Shown here: positions 24,145 to 36,829 of the stretch, in pieces | Layout: each line of letters opens with the position of its first letter | Position numbering within the stretch: position 1 is the first letter of the stretch | DNA from: Notamacropus eugenii | Taxonomy: Eukaryota > Chordata > Mammalia > Diprotodontia > Macropodidae | Assembly (NCBI RefSeq): GCF_028372415.1 | Contig: NC_092876.1 | Span: 64,136,885 to 64,200,884 of the forward strand | DNA: 64,000 nt | Direction: 5' to 3' | Notes under the pieces: model-generated | The model's database searches: none | Seen by the model: the letters and a program-made list of their open reading frames with translations, nothing else | What the model was told of the DNA's origin: nothing | Translations under genes and position numbers: made by a program

Positions 24145-24295
24145 TGTAGAAGGTCAGAACTGGAAGGGCCCTTAAAACACTGAGGGTCAGAGGTAGGATT
24201 GGAGCACAGGATGTCAGATCTGGGAGGGCCCTTAGAGATAAAGTCCAAACTTGCCATTTTACATATGAGGAAACTGTGGTCAAGTAAATGGGCTA
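24145..24295 (+). repeat. Old therian SINE pieces
   Basis: 'aactggaagggcccttaaaa' and 'gatctgggagggcccttaga' are two overlapping copies of the same ancient SINE core, followed by 'ttttacatatgaggaaactg'. Confidence 0.5.
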
Positions 24296-24296
24296 C

Positions 24297-24488
24297 AAGG
24301 CTGGGAAACCTGCAGCCTGGAGGCCACATGTGGCCTTCTAGGCCCTCAAGTGTGATCCTTTCACTGAATCCAAACTTCACAGCACAAATCCCCTTAATAA
24401 AAGGACTTGTTCTGCAAAACTTGGACTCAGTCAAAAGGCTACACCCAAGGACCTAGAAGGCCACATGTGGCCTGGAGGCTTCAGGATC
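24297..24488 (+). mobile_element. Non-autonomous hAT element, OC1-like
   Basis: Second copy of the element at 21,026, with the same mirror-related blocks ('gaggccacatgtggccttct' left, 'gaaggccacatgtggcctgg' right) and the shared centre 'aataaaaggacttgttctgc'. The terminal inverted repeats are partly lost. Confidence 0.75.
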
Positions 24489-25559
24489 ATGCAGTGAGCC
24501 TGTAAGTGTGGAGTTCCTTGAAGCTCTTTCTGGGTTATCAGGCAGCTTGCAGAGGCCAGAAGAAACCTCATGACACTCCTCCCCCCCCCCCACTATCTGT
24601 GGTGGGCCCCCCCATTCTCCCAGCGAAGCCCAGATCAGCACTGTGGGTGCTGGAGATGCAATCAGACAGGCTGGCTATCTCTGCTCCACACACCAGGCTC
24701 CTCCCTGTCTGGGAGCTGGCTCTCATTCAGCCGTAGAGTCAGGGCAGTGGGTCAGGAGCTGGGGGCCCAGGGTTCAAGCTCTGGATCTGTGACCTTATTG
24801 CTTATAGCATTCAATCCTCAATTGGTCCTGGCACCATGACATGGTAAGGAGCATTTCTAAGTCCTTCCTACCTGTGCTCAGCCTGGGGAAAACAGAGCTA
24901 AGCAAGAGCAGAAGAGCTTGTCAGGAATCCAGTGGATCCAGAAAAGGCCAGAATGTCCGGCGGGCAGGGCCCTCCCTGGGGGCCCAGAGAGGCTGGGCCT
25001 TAGTTTCTTCAGTTGTTCAGCAGGGATCCTTGGACCAAACAAGGCGATAAAAGTAACAGGCGCCTTCGAGGCGCTTCAGCCACCTTTTCACTTAATCCTC
25101 GCAGTTCTCTGAAAGCAAGGGAACGGGATATTAGGCTGATTTTACAGAGGAGGAAACTGAGGCTCTGGGACTTGGCCAGGGGAGTGTCTGAAATAAGATG
25201 GGCACCCTCTCGGCCGTGGTGGAAACCACACCTGAGGTCAAGTGCCAGCTGCGAATGTCACTGCGCCCCGTAATTCATCATCTTTTCCTTCAAAAGTTAA
25301 GCTTTAATCTGTGAAACGGGAGAATAACTCGGGAACTGCCGCGGCCCCCCCCCCTCCAGGCCAGAACCCCCCCCCAGGCTCCCCCCGGGGCCCCACCCCT
25401 CCAGGCCCCACCTCTGGCTCCCCTGCATATGGTCTCCCTCAGAGGACGCTCCAGGCGTTCCAAGCATACAGGAAGCGCTTAATCAATGCTTATGGAGGTG
25501 GATCTGACCTGCCTCCCCTCCCCTCCCCGGGGGCATCTTGAGGAAGGGGCAAGCTTGCT

Positions 25560-26760
25560 TCCGGAGCCTCGGGCCACGGGCTCTTAACCTCTGGGGGCTC
25601 ACGGACCCCTGGGGCGCTGTCTGAGGAGGCTCCTCGGAGGAGGGTGGGAAATGCGCAAAGGGGCGCCCCACGCCGGGAGGGCAGGCGCAGCGGAGTCACC
25701 GAGCTCCGGGCCCGGTGCAGAACCCGGCCTGGCCTCGAACCCGAGCGCCGGGCACCCTTAGGAGGCGAGGGGGGGGGTGCAAAGGGTCAGCCCGGGGGTC
25801 ACGGGCATCCCCCCAAAGAGCCTCAGTTTCCTGCTACGTGCGAGGGGCATAACAGCCCGGCCTTCGCGGGGGGGGTCGGGGGCGAGGGCGGGGCGCTCCC
25901 CAGCCCCGAGAGCGCTCGCAAACGTCAGCGGTAATTCGGCCTCAGTTTACCCGTCTGTCAGATGGGCACTCGGGGTAGCGGCTGGGGAAGCACAGACCTC
26001 CCCGCCCTGCCCCCGCCACCCGCAGCGCATGCGTATTCCTGCTGAAGAGTGGCGTCCCGGAGAAGTTTCAGATTCCAGTAATGGCAGGGGCTCGGGAGCT
26101 CAGGGCCGGAGTGGATGCTGAGCATGCGCCACTGGAAGGAGGGAGGGGAGGGGAGCGACGCGCTTACGACGTAAGGGCGTGGCTTGGCGCGGCTCTGCGG
26201 AGCCGGGACGGAGGCCCTCTGCGCATGCGCTGGAGGAGGGCAGAGTGGGGGCGTGGTCGGGGCGTGCTTTACGGCAGGTGCGCGAGGCGCGGCGGCCTCA
26301 CTGTGCGGCGCTGTGGGTGTGTGTAGCAGGGTCGTAGCAGCCAGCGGGCCGGGTCTGCCGCGGGGCCTGGGCCGGCGTCATGTCGCATGGGCACAGCCAC
26401 GGCGGGGGCGGCGGCTGCCGCTGCGCCGCGGAGCACGAGGAGCCGCCGGAGCAGCGCGGCCTGGCCTACGGGCTGTACCTGCGCATCGACCTGGAGCGCC
26501 TGCAGTGCCTCAACGAGAGCCACGAGGGCAGCGGCCGCGGCGTCTTCAAGCCGTGGGAGGAGCGGGCCGACCGCAGCAAGGTGGGGCCCGAGCCTGGGCC
26601 TGCGGCCCCCCGACCGCGGGGAGGGGGCGCGGAGGGGCTCCGCGGGCGGGGCCGCGCGTGGGGGCGGGGCGGGGGGCTCCTGGGCAGGCCGAGGAGCCGG
26701 CGTGGGAAGGAGGGCGGGGGCCCTGCCGCGTCACCCCCAGCCTTAGAGCCTGGGACGTTT
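25560..26760 (+). promoter_or_regulatory. PITHD1: CpG island at the PITHD1 promoter
   Basis: CpG density rises sharply against the flanks, and GC-rich sequence spans the first exon. There are several GC boxes (ggggcgtggc, gggggcgtgg types) and no TATA box, as for a housekeeping promoter. 24,490-25,560 upstream holds unnamed mixed sequence with C-runs near 25,345-25,390. Many GC-rich open frames in both directions here are composition effects. Confidence 0.8.
26025..26231 (+). promoter_or_regulatory. PITHD1: Three NRF1-like sites and a near-palindrome
   Basis: GCGCATGCG cores occur at 26025-26033 and 26220-26231 (TGCGCATGCGCT, a full NRF1 consensus), with a half-match GCATGCGC at 26122-26129. 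CTTACGACGTAAG at 26163-26175 is a palindrome with one odd central base and could bind bZIP factors. All lie within 360 bases upstream of the start codon. Confidence 0.6.
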
Positions 26761-29700
26761 CGGCCTGGCCCCACCCCCTGGTGTCAGCGGCTGATAACCG
26801 CGTCCTGGGCGTTGATTGAGCGCTCTGACGGAGGACAGACAGACCGAGATGGTGATTAGCTGGGGGCCAGATCGGGAAGGGAATTCGGGACCGCTCTCAT
26901 CCAACCTTCCCAAGCCTTTAAAAAAAGGAAGCTGGGGAGGGAGGATTCGCTCGGGTCCAGCCGGTGACTGCCCGGGTCCGGCGCTCCTTCCCCTGCACCG
27001 GGCTGGTGCCCTCGGACGTCTAGCAGTCACCACCCACTATCATTTCCACGGGCCTTCCTGGGCTTACAGAAAGTGTTTTTGTGTCAGTCTCTCATCGGGT
27101 CCCCACTGCAGCTCTGGTGGGTGGTAGTAAAAGGGTTATCCCACCCATTGTGTAGAGAAGCGAACTGAGGATCAGCCTGGGGATCCCACGGGTGTCGATG
27201 CAACGTTGACATACAATGCCAGTGCAGTCCTCATGACTTGGACTGGTGATGCCAAGTACGTGATCTGCCTTCCACATTTTAGATAGCACTGTTCGTAACA
27301 TCCTAAATGGGGAAGTGTGATGCAGTGCCTGGAGACAAATGGGAAAACTAGAGGGTCTTGTAGGAGAAATGATTTGCTGCAGGTCATCACTTGGCTAGAG
27401 ATAACACAGCCATATCTCCGGGCTCCTGCGCTGGTGCTTTTGGAGCCCTGCTGCAGTTATCCCCTTGTGCAGTGGTGTGGTTCCCAAAGCAGCATCCTTC
27501 ACTTTTACCTTTGTAGTTGATTATCATTTCTGATTTTCCTGCAATCCAGGCCCAGCACCACTGGAAAGCCAGAATGGAGCTCTTGATTTAATCTAGAACC
27601 CCTTAGGTACAACACTAATGAAGTCTAGGCCATGCCTCTTCAAACTGAGGCCTATGGAAGCAAACTGCACATTATGGCTGGGGCCCACAGATTCATGCAG
27701 CTAAGCATGTCCAAGCAAGAAACTGCATTAGACTTGACTTTCAGAAGAGAAGTGAACACCCAAAGGTGTTAATGATCTGTGGGTTGTTGTTTTTTCCCAG
27801 TTTGTAGAAAGTGATGCTGATGAAGAGTTGCTGTTTAATATTCCGTGAGTACCCTTCTAATAGGTACCTTAGGCTTCCTCCACTTAATAAGCACCAGGTA
27901 CAGTCAGCTTGCCAGGTGACTGCTTTGCTCAATATAACATCTATTTTGGAAAGGGGGTGGGGAGGATGATTGCTTTCCTTGGAGGTAATAATTCAGACTT
28001 ATAAAGTGTTACATTGTCATTCATTCCTCACAAACTACCCATGAGGTAGGGTATTTGAAGTATTATTTATGCCCATTTTAAAGCTTGGGGGAATTTAGAC
28101 CCAAACAGATAAAAAACCCCATACCTAAATCTCCTGACTTCAAATCCGGTGTTCTTTCTGTGGCACTGTACTGTTAGGAAAGTATCCATTCACAGTGAAG
28201 GAGGTGAAGTTCAAGTTTTTAGAATCCTCAAACGTAGAAGGAACCTTAGAGACCATCTAGTCCAAGCCTCTCATTTTATAAAGGAGAGCACTAAGGCTCA
28301 GAGAGGGGAAGTGATGACCAAGGTCATGTAGATAGTAAGTAGCTGACCTAAGATGCCCCTCTAGCTTTCTGACTCCCAGCTTGTCTTTTGTGTTTGAGCA
28401 GGTTTACTGGTAATGTTAAACTGAAAGGAATCATTATTATGGGAGAGGACGACGACTCACATCCTTCAGAGATGAGACTGTAAGTAACAGGGACCTCAGA
28501 CCCCCACGAAAAGGTCTCCCCTTTATCTGTGCCTCTCTTTAGTGACTAGTTCCATTGTTGCTCAGTAATAGCTTACAGCAAAGCCCCACATTTGATCTTC
28601 AGCAGGAATAAACAGCACAGAATACTCTGGAAGAGCAGTTAAGTACCTTTCGCTTAGAGCCCAGTAGACTTTTGGTCATCTGTCTGAATTGCTGCCTTTC
28701 TCAGATAACAGCTCTTTTAAGTGCAAAAGACTTGGGATGTTCTCCTTAGAAGTGATCCCAATCCGTGCTCAAACCCTGCTTCAGGCAAGACCCCGCTCTT
28801 TGACGTTCTCAACAAGTGGCTACAGTGAAGGGGAGTTCATTACCCCAAGGGCTGCCCATTTCATGATTGTAGTGCTCATCGCTAGGAAGTTGCTTCTTTA
28901 TAATTGAACTGAAACCTATATGTTTTACTCAGCAACTTTAATTTTGTCCTCTGGAGTCACACAGCATAAGTTCATTTCATCTAAATAATGACTTTTTTGG
29001 TTTAATTACTTTTTTTTTCCACTCCACTTTTTAAAAAATTTATTTATTTTTAGTTTACAACATTCAGTTCCACAAGCTTTTGAGTTTTAAATTTTCATCC
29101 TTTCCCTCCCCTCCCCCCTCTCCAAGACAGCATACAATCTGATACAGACTTTATGTATACATTCATATTAAACATTTTCACATTAGTCATATTATAAAGA
29201 AGAATTATAACCACTGGAGTAAACCATGAGAAAGAAGAAGCAAAACAAAACAAAAAAGAGAGCAAACAGTGTGCTGCTATCCACATTCAGACTCTGTAAT
29301 TCTTTCTCTGGATGTGGAGAGCATTCTCCATCATGAGCCTTCTGGAGTTGTCTTAGAACTGTACTGCCGAGAAGAGCCAAGCCTGTCAAAGTTAGTCATC
29401 TCACAGTGTGGCTGTAATTTTTTGCAATATTCTCCTGGTTCTGCTCCCCTCACTCACCATCAGTTCGTAAGTCTGCCTGCTCATCATTTCTTACAGCACA
29501 ATAATATTCTATTACGTTTACATACCACAACTTGTTCAGCTGTTCCCCAATTGATGGGCATCCCCTTTGCCACTACCAAAAAAAAAATTGCTCTAAATAT
29601 TTTTGTAAATGTGGATCTTTTTCCCATTTGTATGATCTCTGGCATACAACCGTAGAAGTGGTATTGCTGGGTTAAAAGGTATGCACCTCTGAAAACTGCC

Positions 29701-32700
29701 TGTTCATATCCTTTGCCCATTTATCATTTGACTTGTATTCTTATAAATTTGACTCAGTTCTCTGTATATTTTAGAAATGAGACCTTTATCACAGACACTG
29801 GTTATAAAAATTCTTTCCCAGTTTTTGGCTTCCCTCCTAATCTTAGTTGCATTGGCTTTGTTTGTACAAAAACTTTTCAATTTAATGTAATCAAAATTAT
29901 CCATTTTGCTTTTCATAATGTTCTCTATCTCTTGTTTGGTCATAATTCTTCTGTTCTCCATAAATCAGACAGGTAAACTATTCCTTGCTCTCCCAATTAG
30001 CTTATAGCATCAGCCTTTATATATAAATTGTGTACCAATTTTGACTCTATTTTGGATATGGTGTAAGATATTATTGTTGTATGCCCAGTTTCTGCCATAG
30101 TACTTTTCAGTTTTCCCAGCAGTTTTTGTCAGATAGTGAGTTCTTATCCCAGAAGCTGGAGTCTTTGGGTTTATCAAACAGTAGATTACCGCAGTCAGTG
30201 ACTACTGCGTCTTGTATACTTAACCTATTCCACTGATTTCTTAGCCAGTACCAAATAATTTTGACAATTGCTGCTTTATAATACAATTTAAGATCTGGTA
30301 TGACTAGGCCACCTTCCCTAGCATTTCTTTTCATGAATTCCCTTGATATTCTGTACCTTTTGTTCTTCCAGATGAAGTTTTTAATTTTTTTTCTTGCTCT
30401 ATAAAGTAATTTTTGGTAGGACTACTTGTCTTTCTTGAAACACCTCCTACCTGGCTAGAATCCCCAGATCATCTAGAAATATTGATATTTTAGATATTAT
30501 AATAAAACTACAATTTGTGTTCTTGATAGCCTTTAGAGCAAAAAAAGTGACCCATTTGTCATGATCCTAGTCTTACCCTAGTTAGTGGATACTTCAGAGA
30601 AATACCTCCATTTTATATAGTAATATTAGATATTATCAATTCTTTTTTATCTGAATTTGCTAAATCTTTTTGCTTTAATAAGATTTTTGAATGACAAATT
30701 GCTAAATATGTGACAGATTTCATGAATTAGGTTTGATTGGTGGGCCATTTGTGGTGAATGAGGGAATAACAGGAAGTTCCGCCCTGGTACCCATGAAAAA
30801 AGAACCAGAGGGAAGCCTCCATTGCATTGGAGAAGTTCTAAAGTGAAGTTGCCTGACAAGACACTGACAAATAATAGCCCTGGGTGGGAAGGCTTGGAAG
30901 GGATGGAGATGCAGTATTACATTTGCAGAGGTGATGAAGCTCTATGAAATGTTGAAGTGTTACAGGTTTCAGGAATGACATTTCGGCAGGAAATGCTTTT
31001 ACAATTGTAGCATATCTTGATTATCACAGTATGAGTTTTGAAAAGATATAACTGTAGATAGAAGTGTACCATGTATTTATACTATTGTGTGTTAAGGCCT
31101 CTGCCTGGCATTGATCATCCTTATGGCAGAATGAGTAAAGTGTTAAATCCGAAGGGCAGAATTGATACGGTGGCAAAAAAAAATTCTGAAGTACTATTGA
31201 AAAATGGAGGGAGAGAGAAGCCATTGTCTTGGAAGTGTGCATTTGAAATTGAACTGTCAGCATCTCTTTTAAGAGTGTGTGGTCCATTTGAGACAAATTA
31301 TCTGGATGTTTGTTTGCCTGGAAAATGGGTAGGACAAAAGCTCAAGAACTGTACAACAGACCCCCTAGGTGTTTGCTGCTTTAAAGTGTTCTGGCATTAC
31401 TTGCTCAAGTGTGTTTAGATTTTAGTGTAACACACTCGAGATGCTAGATTGCAGTTTGCCATGAGGAGAGTAGGGAAAGACTGTTTCTTAGACAAGGATC
31501 ATTTCCCATGGCCAGGTGATCCTTCTCTTGGTAAAGTGATTGACAGTTGCTCTTGGTATAGACTATCTTCTCTGATCTTGACCAACATTGATCATGCATG
31601 CTTATTACAACCCTATGGCAGACATCACTTCTAAAGAGCAGAATCTTAAATCAGCTCTAGGAGAGTTGTTGGCGGTACTGACCTGTTGCTTGGTGTCTTT
31701 GTACCTGCACACTATTTGAATTTTTTGCTCCTTAATTCATATCAGTCAAACTTCTCTTATTGTGTGTGATGCTGCCATTAAGGTGATCTTTTTCCTAATG
31801 AGTGAACTCACAGTATTGACTCAGAATTTGATGTTCTTTCATCTCTTATGTGATCACCCCAAATCAAATAAACCAAATATCCTGTTGGCACCTTCAGTCT
31901 TGGAGTTTAGAAAAATGATTTTCCTTTATTGAGCACATTTTACATTCATAATAATGAATAAAAAAGAAGTGAATTGTTCCATCATCTGTTCTTGAAACTA
32001 TCGTTAAATTTCCTTTTGTGATTTCTTTCCTTTTGTTTCTTACTTATGTTAAGATTAGGATGGTTTGGGAAATTGCTGACAAAACAAAAAATATTTTCTT
32101 GGCAGTTCCTTTTTGAGTATCATTAGAGTCCATTTTTCTTGCTTATTTTGTTTGTTTTTAAAAACAAAAACAAAACCCTATCATTCCTGAAGATTTCCTT
32201 CTCAGAGGAATTCAGGATTCAGTGGCATAGAGGACTTGAGAAACATAGACAAATCTGGTACAAGGTGTCACATGAATTTCTTCCTTGTCTCTCTTTAGGT
32301 TCAAAAACATTCCACAAATGTCTTTTGATGATACAGACCGAGAACCTGATCAGACTTTTAGTCTAAATCGAGACATCACTGGAGAATTAGAATATGCTAC
32401 AAAGTAAGCTGAGTCTCTTCTCCCTTTGAAAGCATCATCTCCTGAGGGGTGAACACTTGTTTGTTATATGTTATTGGCAGTTGAGAATTTGTTTTTGACC
32501 AGTCTTCTTTCTTAATGTTGGCAGTGATTAAAAAAAAGTGGAGGAGGTGACGTTGCTATTGCTTGGATCGATTTTTTTTTTCCCTTCTAGTGTATTGGTG
32601 GAAACCAAAGACTTGTTAACTCCTGGCCCTTTTGGGAAAGTTGTAGGAAAAGGTGGTTTTGTTGGGGGAGAAGGGTGGTAGCACAGGCTCCTCTTTACCT

Positions 32701-34240
32701 TCATAGAATTTGGAGCTAAAAAGGACCTTAGAGTCATCTAGGCCAAGCCAACCCCTTCAGATGCTCAGAGAAAGCAGATGGACTACCCAGAAGGAGCAGA
32801 GCTGGGATGTAAAGGGACATTTTTTTATTCCAAATTTCTATCTCACTATGTTGCTTTATTACTATCCCTTTCCAAGGGCCTGAGTTAAGCTTGCTTTAGA
32901 ATTGCCTTTGTCTTCTTTGGCAGTATAGTAATAATAACTAACATTTATGTAGCACTTACTAGGTACTGGGCACTGCTAAGTGCTTTATAATTATCTCATT
33001 TGATTCTCACAACCCTGGGAGGTAAGTGTTCCCCATTATCCTCATTTTACAGATGAGGAAACTGAGACAGACTGAGGTTAAGTGACTTACCCAGAGTCAC
33101 ACAGGTAGGAACTCAGGACTTCCTGACTTCAGGCCCACTGCTCTCTATCCATTGTACTGCCAGCTACCCCTAATGTTGTAAATGTTGCTTCTAAAATGTT
33201 CTTTCCTCTTCCCAGTCTAAAGTACGTAGCAACATAGCACTTTTGATGTGTCCTAAGAGATAAGCTAAAAGTAAAAGTCCAGGAAGATTTTCCTGACATT
33301 TGGCTTGTTTGTGATTTCTAACAGCAATTGGGTGTTTCTGAAACGGTTTTCATGAGTGGGGGATAAGATGTGTTACTCATGAAGTTGTAACAGTCAGTTT
33401 TTCCTTCCTGCTTCCATTCTTACAGAATTTCTCGTTTTTCAAATGTCTATCATCTCTCTATTCATATTTCAAAAAACTTCGGCGCTGACACCACAAAGGT
33501 GTTTTACATTGGACTGAGAGGAGAATGGACTGAGGTAAGAAATAGACAGAAAAATGGCATGAGATCCTTATAAATCATAGTGGGGGAATCCAATAAAAGG
33601 AAGAAAAGTAAGTAAAGTAAATTCATCCCTGCCACCCTTATTTCTTCAGGGGTCTTCAAAGAAAATCTGCCCTGGCAGTTTGATATGCCCTACTTAGTTT
33701 TAATTGTTGTGGGGGTGTGCTTTCTGCTATGGATAATGTAGCCGAAAAGAGCCTGCTGACACAGGTTTAGAGTGTAAAGTGACATGACTATCTTGGAGAA
33801 AATCTGTCCCAACCAAGGCCCAGAGAAGCCATTTGCTAAAGGTCACAAGGCTGTTGAGAGGTAGAGCTGGACACAGAGGTTACCAAGACTTCATCCACCA
33901 ACTCCATTACCTTCAAAAGTTGTGTCAAGTTTTTTTCCTGCAGTAATGGGTGAAAAATCCAGTAATGAACATGAAAGGATTTTCGGGTTGTCACTCTCAG
34001 GCAGAGTGTGATGGGTATTGGATGGTTTTAAGCACTTTACCCCAAAAAAGGATTGAGGAAAATTCCAAGTGTGTAGTGTGGGGAGCAATGTTTTAAATGG
34101 CCAATTGCCTAATTCAAGTTTTCTTGCTTCTCCTTAAGATGCGTCGACACGAGGTGACTATCTGCAATTATGAAGCATCAGCTAATCCAGCAGATCACAA
34201 GGTCCAGCAGGTCACCCCACAGACGCACTTCATTTCTTAA
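26380..34240 (+). CDS. PITHD1: PITH domain-containing protein 1
   Basis: Six coding exons: 26380-26580, 27801-27844, 28402-28479, 32299-32403, 33426-33534 and 34139-34240 (TAA). They give 212 codons through GT-AG introns, against 211 in human. The start MSHGHSHGGG is followed by a Cys-rich CRCAAEHEE and then the PITH domain (about residues 20-192), with GLYLRIDLERLQCLN, NVKLKGIIIMGEDDDSHP and TKVFYIGLRGEWTEMRRHE clearly recognisable; the end is QVTPQTHFIS. PITH is the domain of proteasome-interacting thioredoxin-like protein. For human PITHD1 a role in raising RUNX1 expression during megakaryocyte differentiation and in sperm has been reported. No catalytic residues are known. The gene sits in the same position between ELOA and LYPLA2 as in human. 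Intron 3 has received an L1. Confidence 0.97.
28205..28385 (+). repeat. Old therian SINE in PITHD1 intron
   Basis: 'tagaaggaaccttagagacc', 'catctagtccaagcctctca', 'ggctcagagaggggaagtga' and 'gtcatgtagatagtaagtag' are the ordered blocks of this SINE group. Confidence 0.65.
29020..30425 (-). repeat. L1 3' part, antisense in PITHD1 intron 3
   Basis: On the minus strand it reads ORF2 C-terminal peptides (SKMDNFDYIKLKSFCTNK; GGLVIPDLKLYYKAAIVK), then the L1 3'UTR, ending in A-rich sequence at 29,020. It is 5'-truncated, about 1.4 kb, with the frame broken several times. Moderately young compared with the other L1 pieces here because long stretches stay readable. Confidence 0.88.
30430..32280. other. 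PITHD1 intron 3, unexplained sequence
   Basis: About 1.8 kb, AT-rich, with no repeat family that I recognise. It includes a 115-codon open frame (31071-31418, +) lacking similarity to any protein I know. No splice-linked coding pattern was found around it. Confidence 0.3.
32700..32815 (+). repeat. Old therian SINE fragment
   Basis: 'aatttggagctaaaaaggac' and 'gtcatctaggccaagccaac' belong to the old therian SINE group. Confidence 0.5.
32925..33172 (-). repeat. MIR/THER1-type SINE, full length, antisense
   Basis: 'catttatgtagcacttacta', 'ttgattctcacaaccctggg', 'cattttacagatgaggaaac', 'gttaagtgacttacccagag' and finally 'attgtactgccagctacccc', the reverse of a SINE head. Confidence 0.7.
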
Positions 34241-35045
34241 AGGCAAGCTGGGGCTCCCACAGAAGCTGTTGTGTCAGAGATGATGTCAGACAAGTGTTTT
34301 GGAAGGAAAAAGATGGGGCTTGAGGGAGATATGGCTGTGGCAGCTTTCCCCAAAGCTTTTTTGCTGGGGGCTTGAAAACTGAGGACACCAAACCATTGGC
34401 AAAGGCCACTGGATTGTTGAGGACATTTTGGCGCTGTGGGCACTGTAGAAATCGGGTCTTGAGCCTTTTGGAAATCTGGAAGTCATGGATAGCCCTCGAT
34501 TTCCCAGTTTGGATGTGGACTCTTTAAATGTTTTTATCCCTTTGTGGCAGGACTTGTGTGTGACCTTTTAAAAAATCAGTGATTACCACTACTGGGTTGC
34601 CTGTAGCATTCCAAGATCTTGAGATGTTGTTCATGGCATTTGCCAGTAAGATCTCCATCTTGAAACACCTCTTCTTGCTTGCTCCCTCCTGTTTGTGTGA
34701 AGTATTTTGTGTTTATTGTGGCTAAGCCATTCCGATCTACCAGGTAGCTGCTACCCCCTCTTGAAGTATCCTGGGATTGTGGCTATAAAGCTAATCTCTT
34801 GATCACATTTACAGCTTTGCACTCTTTCTTCCTGCCTTTGATAACCAACCGAGGGGCAGTGTGTACTGGAATTGTTGCCATGAGTATGTCTATCTTGGTG
34901 GTGACATTGGGACTTAGGAAAAGCATTGTTTATGGCATGATGCTTAATGCTTCTTAGAAACCAGAAATCTTTGAGCTCTTCTGTGCACAGCTTTCTATTC
35001 CCTGTGACTAAGAAGCTTCCTAATAAATCCACACCAGACAACATT
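34241..35045 (+). other. PITHD1: PITHD1 3'UTR with poly(A) signal
   Basis: The last exon continues about 0.8 kb after the stop to an AATAAA at 35022-35027, followed by T-rich sequence from about 35,045 (TTGTCTTTTATTTTTTC). No repeat is visible inside. Confidence 0.7.
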
Positions 35046-36800
35046 TGTCTTTTATTTTTTCATGCTTATTAATAGTATTTCCCACTCATAGAAAGAACAC
35101 TTTGCAGTTCATAAATCATTTTCCTCAAAAAGCCCTGTGAAAAGAGGTCACTGAGCACATATGAATTAGAACTTCAAAATGACCTTAGAAACAACCTAGT
35201 CTAACTGTCTCATCTTATATATGAGGAAACTGTAGTCTAGAGTTTAAATGACTTGCCCAAGATCCCACAAGTAGTGAAAAGCAAGTCCTTTGCAAATCCA
35301 TTGATTTTTGTCCCTGGAGATACTGCCTTGTACAGGAAAGATGAGGGAGCTGGGGCTCGGTTAAGTTGACATTTGCAGTGGTGGAGCCAGAATCTTCACT
35401 TGAAGACCGACAAAATGCTGACTGAACCAAGGACTTCGGAAAGTTCTACTGACTGCTCATGGGGGATGACAGTAACTTAGTTCCTTGATTCAGACACAAA
35501 CAGCTGACTGTCTTCAGGTATTGAACCCATGAAGAAACTGTACCTGCTCAGTTGGAATAAGGAAGTAAGGTCTGTGCATGTGCTGTGGAATGGGCTGGCT
35601 TTTTCCAGTGTGTATCAAACTTGCAGGGTGGTAAGATCATAGGACTGAAGGGAAATTTTAGCTGTTCTCTTATGCTTTGCACCTGTGTGCACACTTAGGG
35701 AGGCTGGTTGTCAACCTTCTACTGTATTTCTTGAACGGCAAAGCTGTCAGAGGTGGAAACTATCACATCTAAGGTTTGAGGGAAGTTAAATGTGGTCCTC
35801 TTGTGAATGTAGTACTGGAAATGAAGAAAAGTAAACATGCTGAAAAAGGACAGGTTCAGCGATTGAATGTGGCTGTAAGTGGACTGACATCCGGAGTAAA
35901 CTTGGACACTTGCTTGATGCACATCCCCCATAACCATAGCAGCTTTATCAACATGTTCAGTGAGGTGGAGATGAGCAACAAGACGTTCCAAGGGGGTTAG
36001 CAGTAAGGAGGAGGGAAAAGTATCTCATTTGAAGTCTTGAAAACAGGAAGTTAGAAGCTCTGTATTATTACACATTAAAATACTAATCCAGTTACCGAAC
36101 TTCACAAACTGCAGACTTCGGGATGAAGTTAGAGTCACTGTCATCTGTGAGCATGGGGAGAATCGGCTGTTAGCTTTCCAGAGCTCACACGTCTGGGACT
36201 ATTTTGGGGAAGGTGAGTGCAAGTCCCTCGGGTCTGGCGGGAGGGGCGTCCCCGGGCCTCGCTTGCCCCGCCCCTGTCTCCCCAGCGGGTGCTTGGTCTC
36301 AGCACTGGCCCTGATGCTTGGCTCAGGTGCCCTACATCCCAGGTACCCACTAAGCATTTGAGGTCAAATGGCCCTGCCTTGTGGCCCGGGGGCCGAAATG
36401 CCACCTGAGGCTTTGAATCGAACGCACAACTCGGGCAGTTGGGAGCAGCCTATATGTGACTAAACCGGAGGAGGCACGGCGGGCTGCCGGGACAAGAGGG
36501 AGTCAGTTCCTGTCGCGACTCAAGTCGCTGACTGCAGACACACTGGTTTTCCCGGGAAACCTTTAGACGCTTCTCCAGCCCGCGGCTCTGGGGCCCTTGA
36601 TGAAGCCCACCCCAAGCCCCACGGCAGTTACAGTAGGGCCAGGATAGGGCTTTCCTCTTCCGGGCCAGAGCATTTCCTACCGACTTAAGTGACTGGAGGG
36701 TTGAGGGGCGGCTACACCACGGCTCCCTGGGGGGAGGGGAGGCACAAAATCGGGGCATTTCCCCAGGAAAGTGGGCGAAGCCAGCCTAACTGCCCACCTC
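35046..36800. other. PITHD1-LYPLA2 intergenic stretch
   Basis: 35,165-35,300 is an old therian SINE ('gaccttagaaacaacctagt', 'gatcccacaagtagtgaaaa'). 35,700-36,200 holds a 74-codon plus frame (35776-36000) and an overlapping 90-codon minus frame that I cannot assign to a repeat or gene. 36,200-36,800 rises in GC towards the LYPLA2 promoter. No convincing gene. Confidence 0.4.
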
Positions 36801-36829
36801 TGGGGTCGTACTAAGGTCAGCTGGTGGCC

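Noticed and set aside
25483-26819. Many open frames of 60-211 codons around the PITHD1 promoter
   Set aside because: Very high GC removes stop codons in every frame. Ala/Gly/Arg/Pro-rich composition without domains; the true start is the MSHGHSH frame at 26380.
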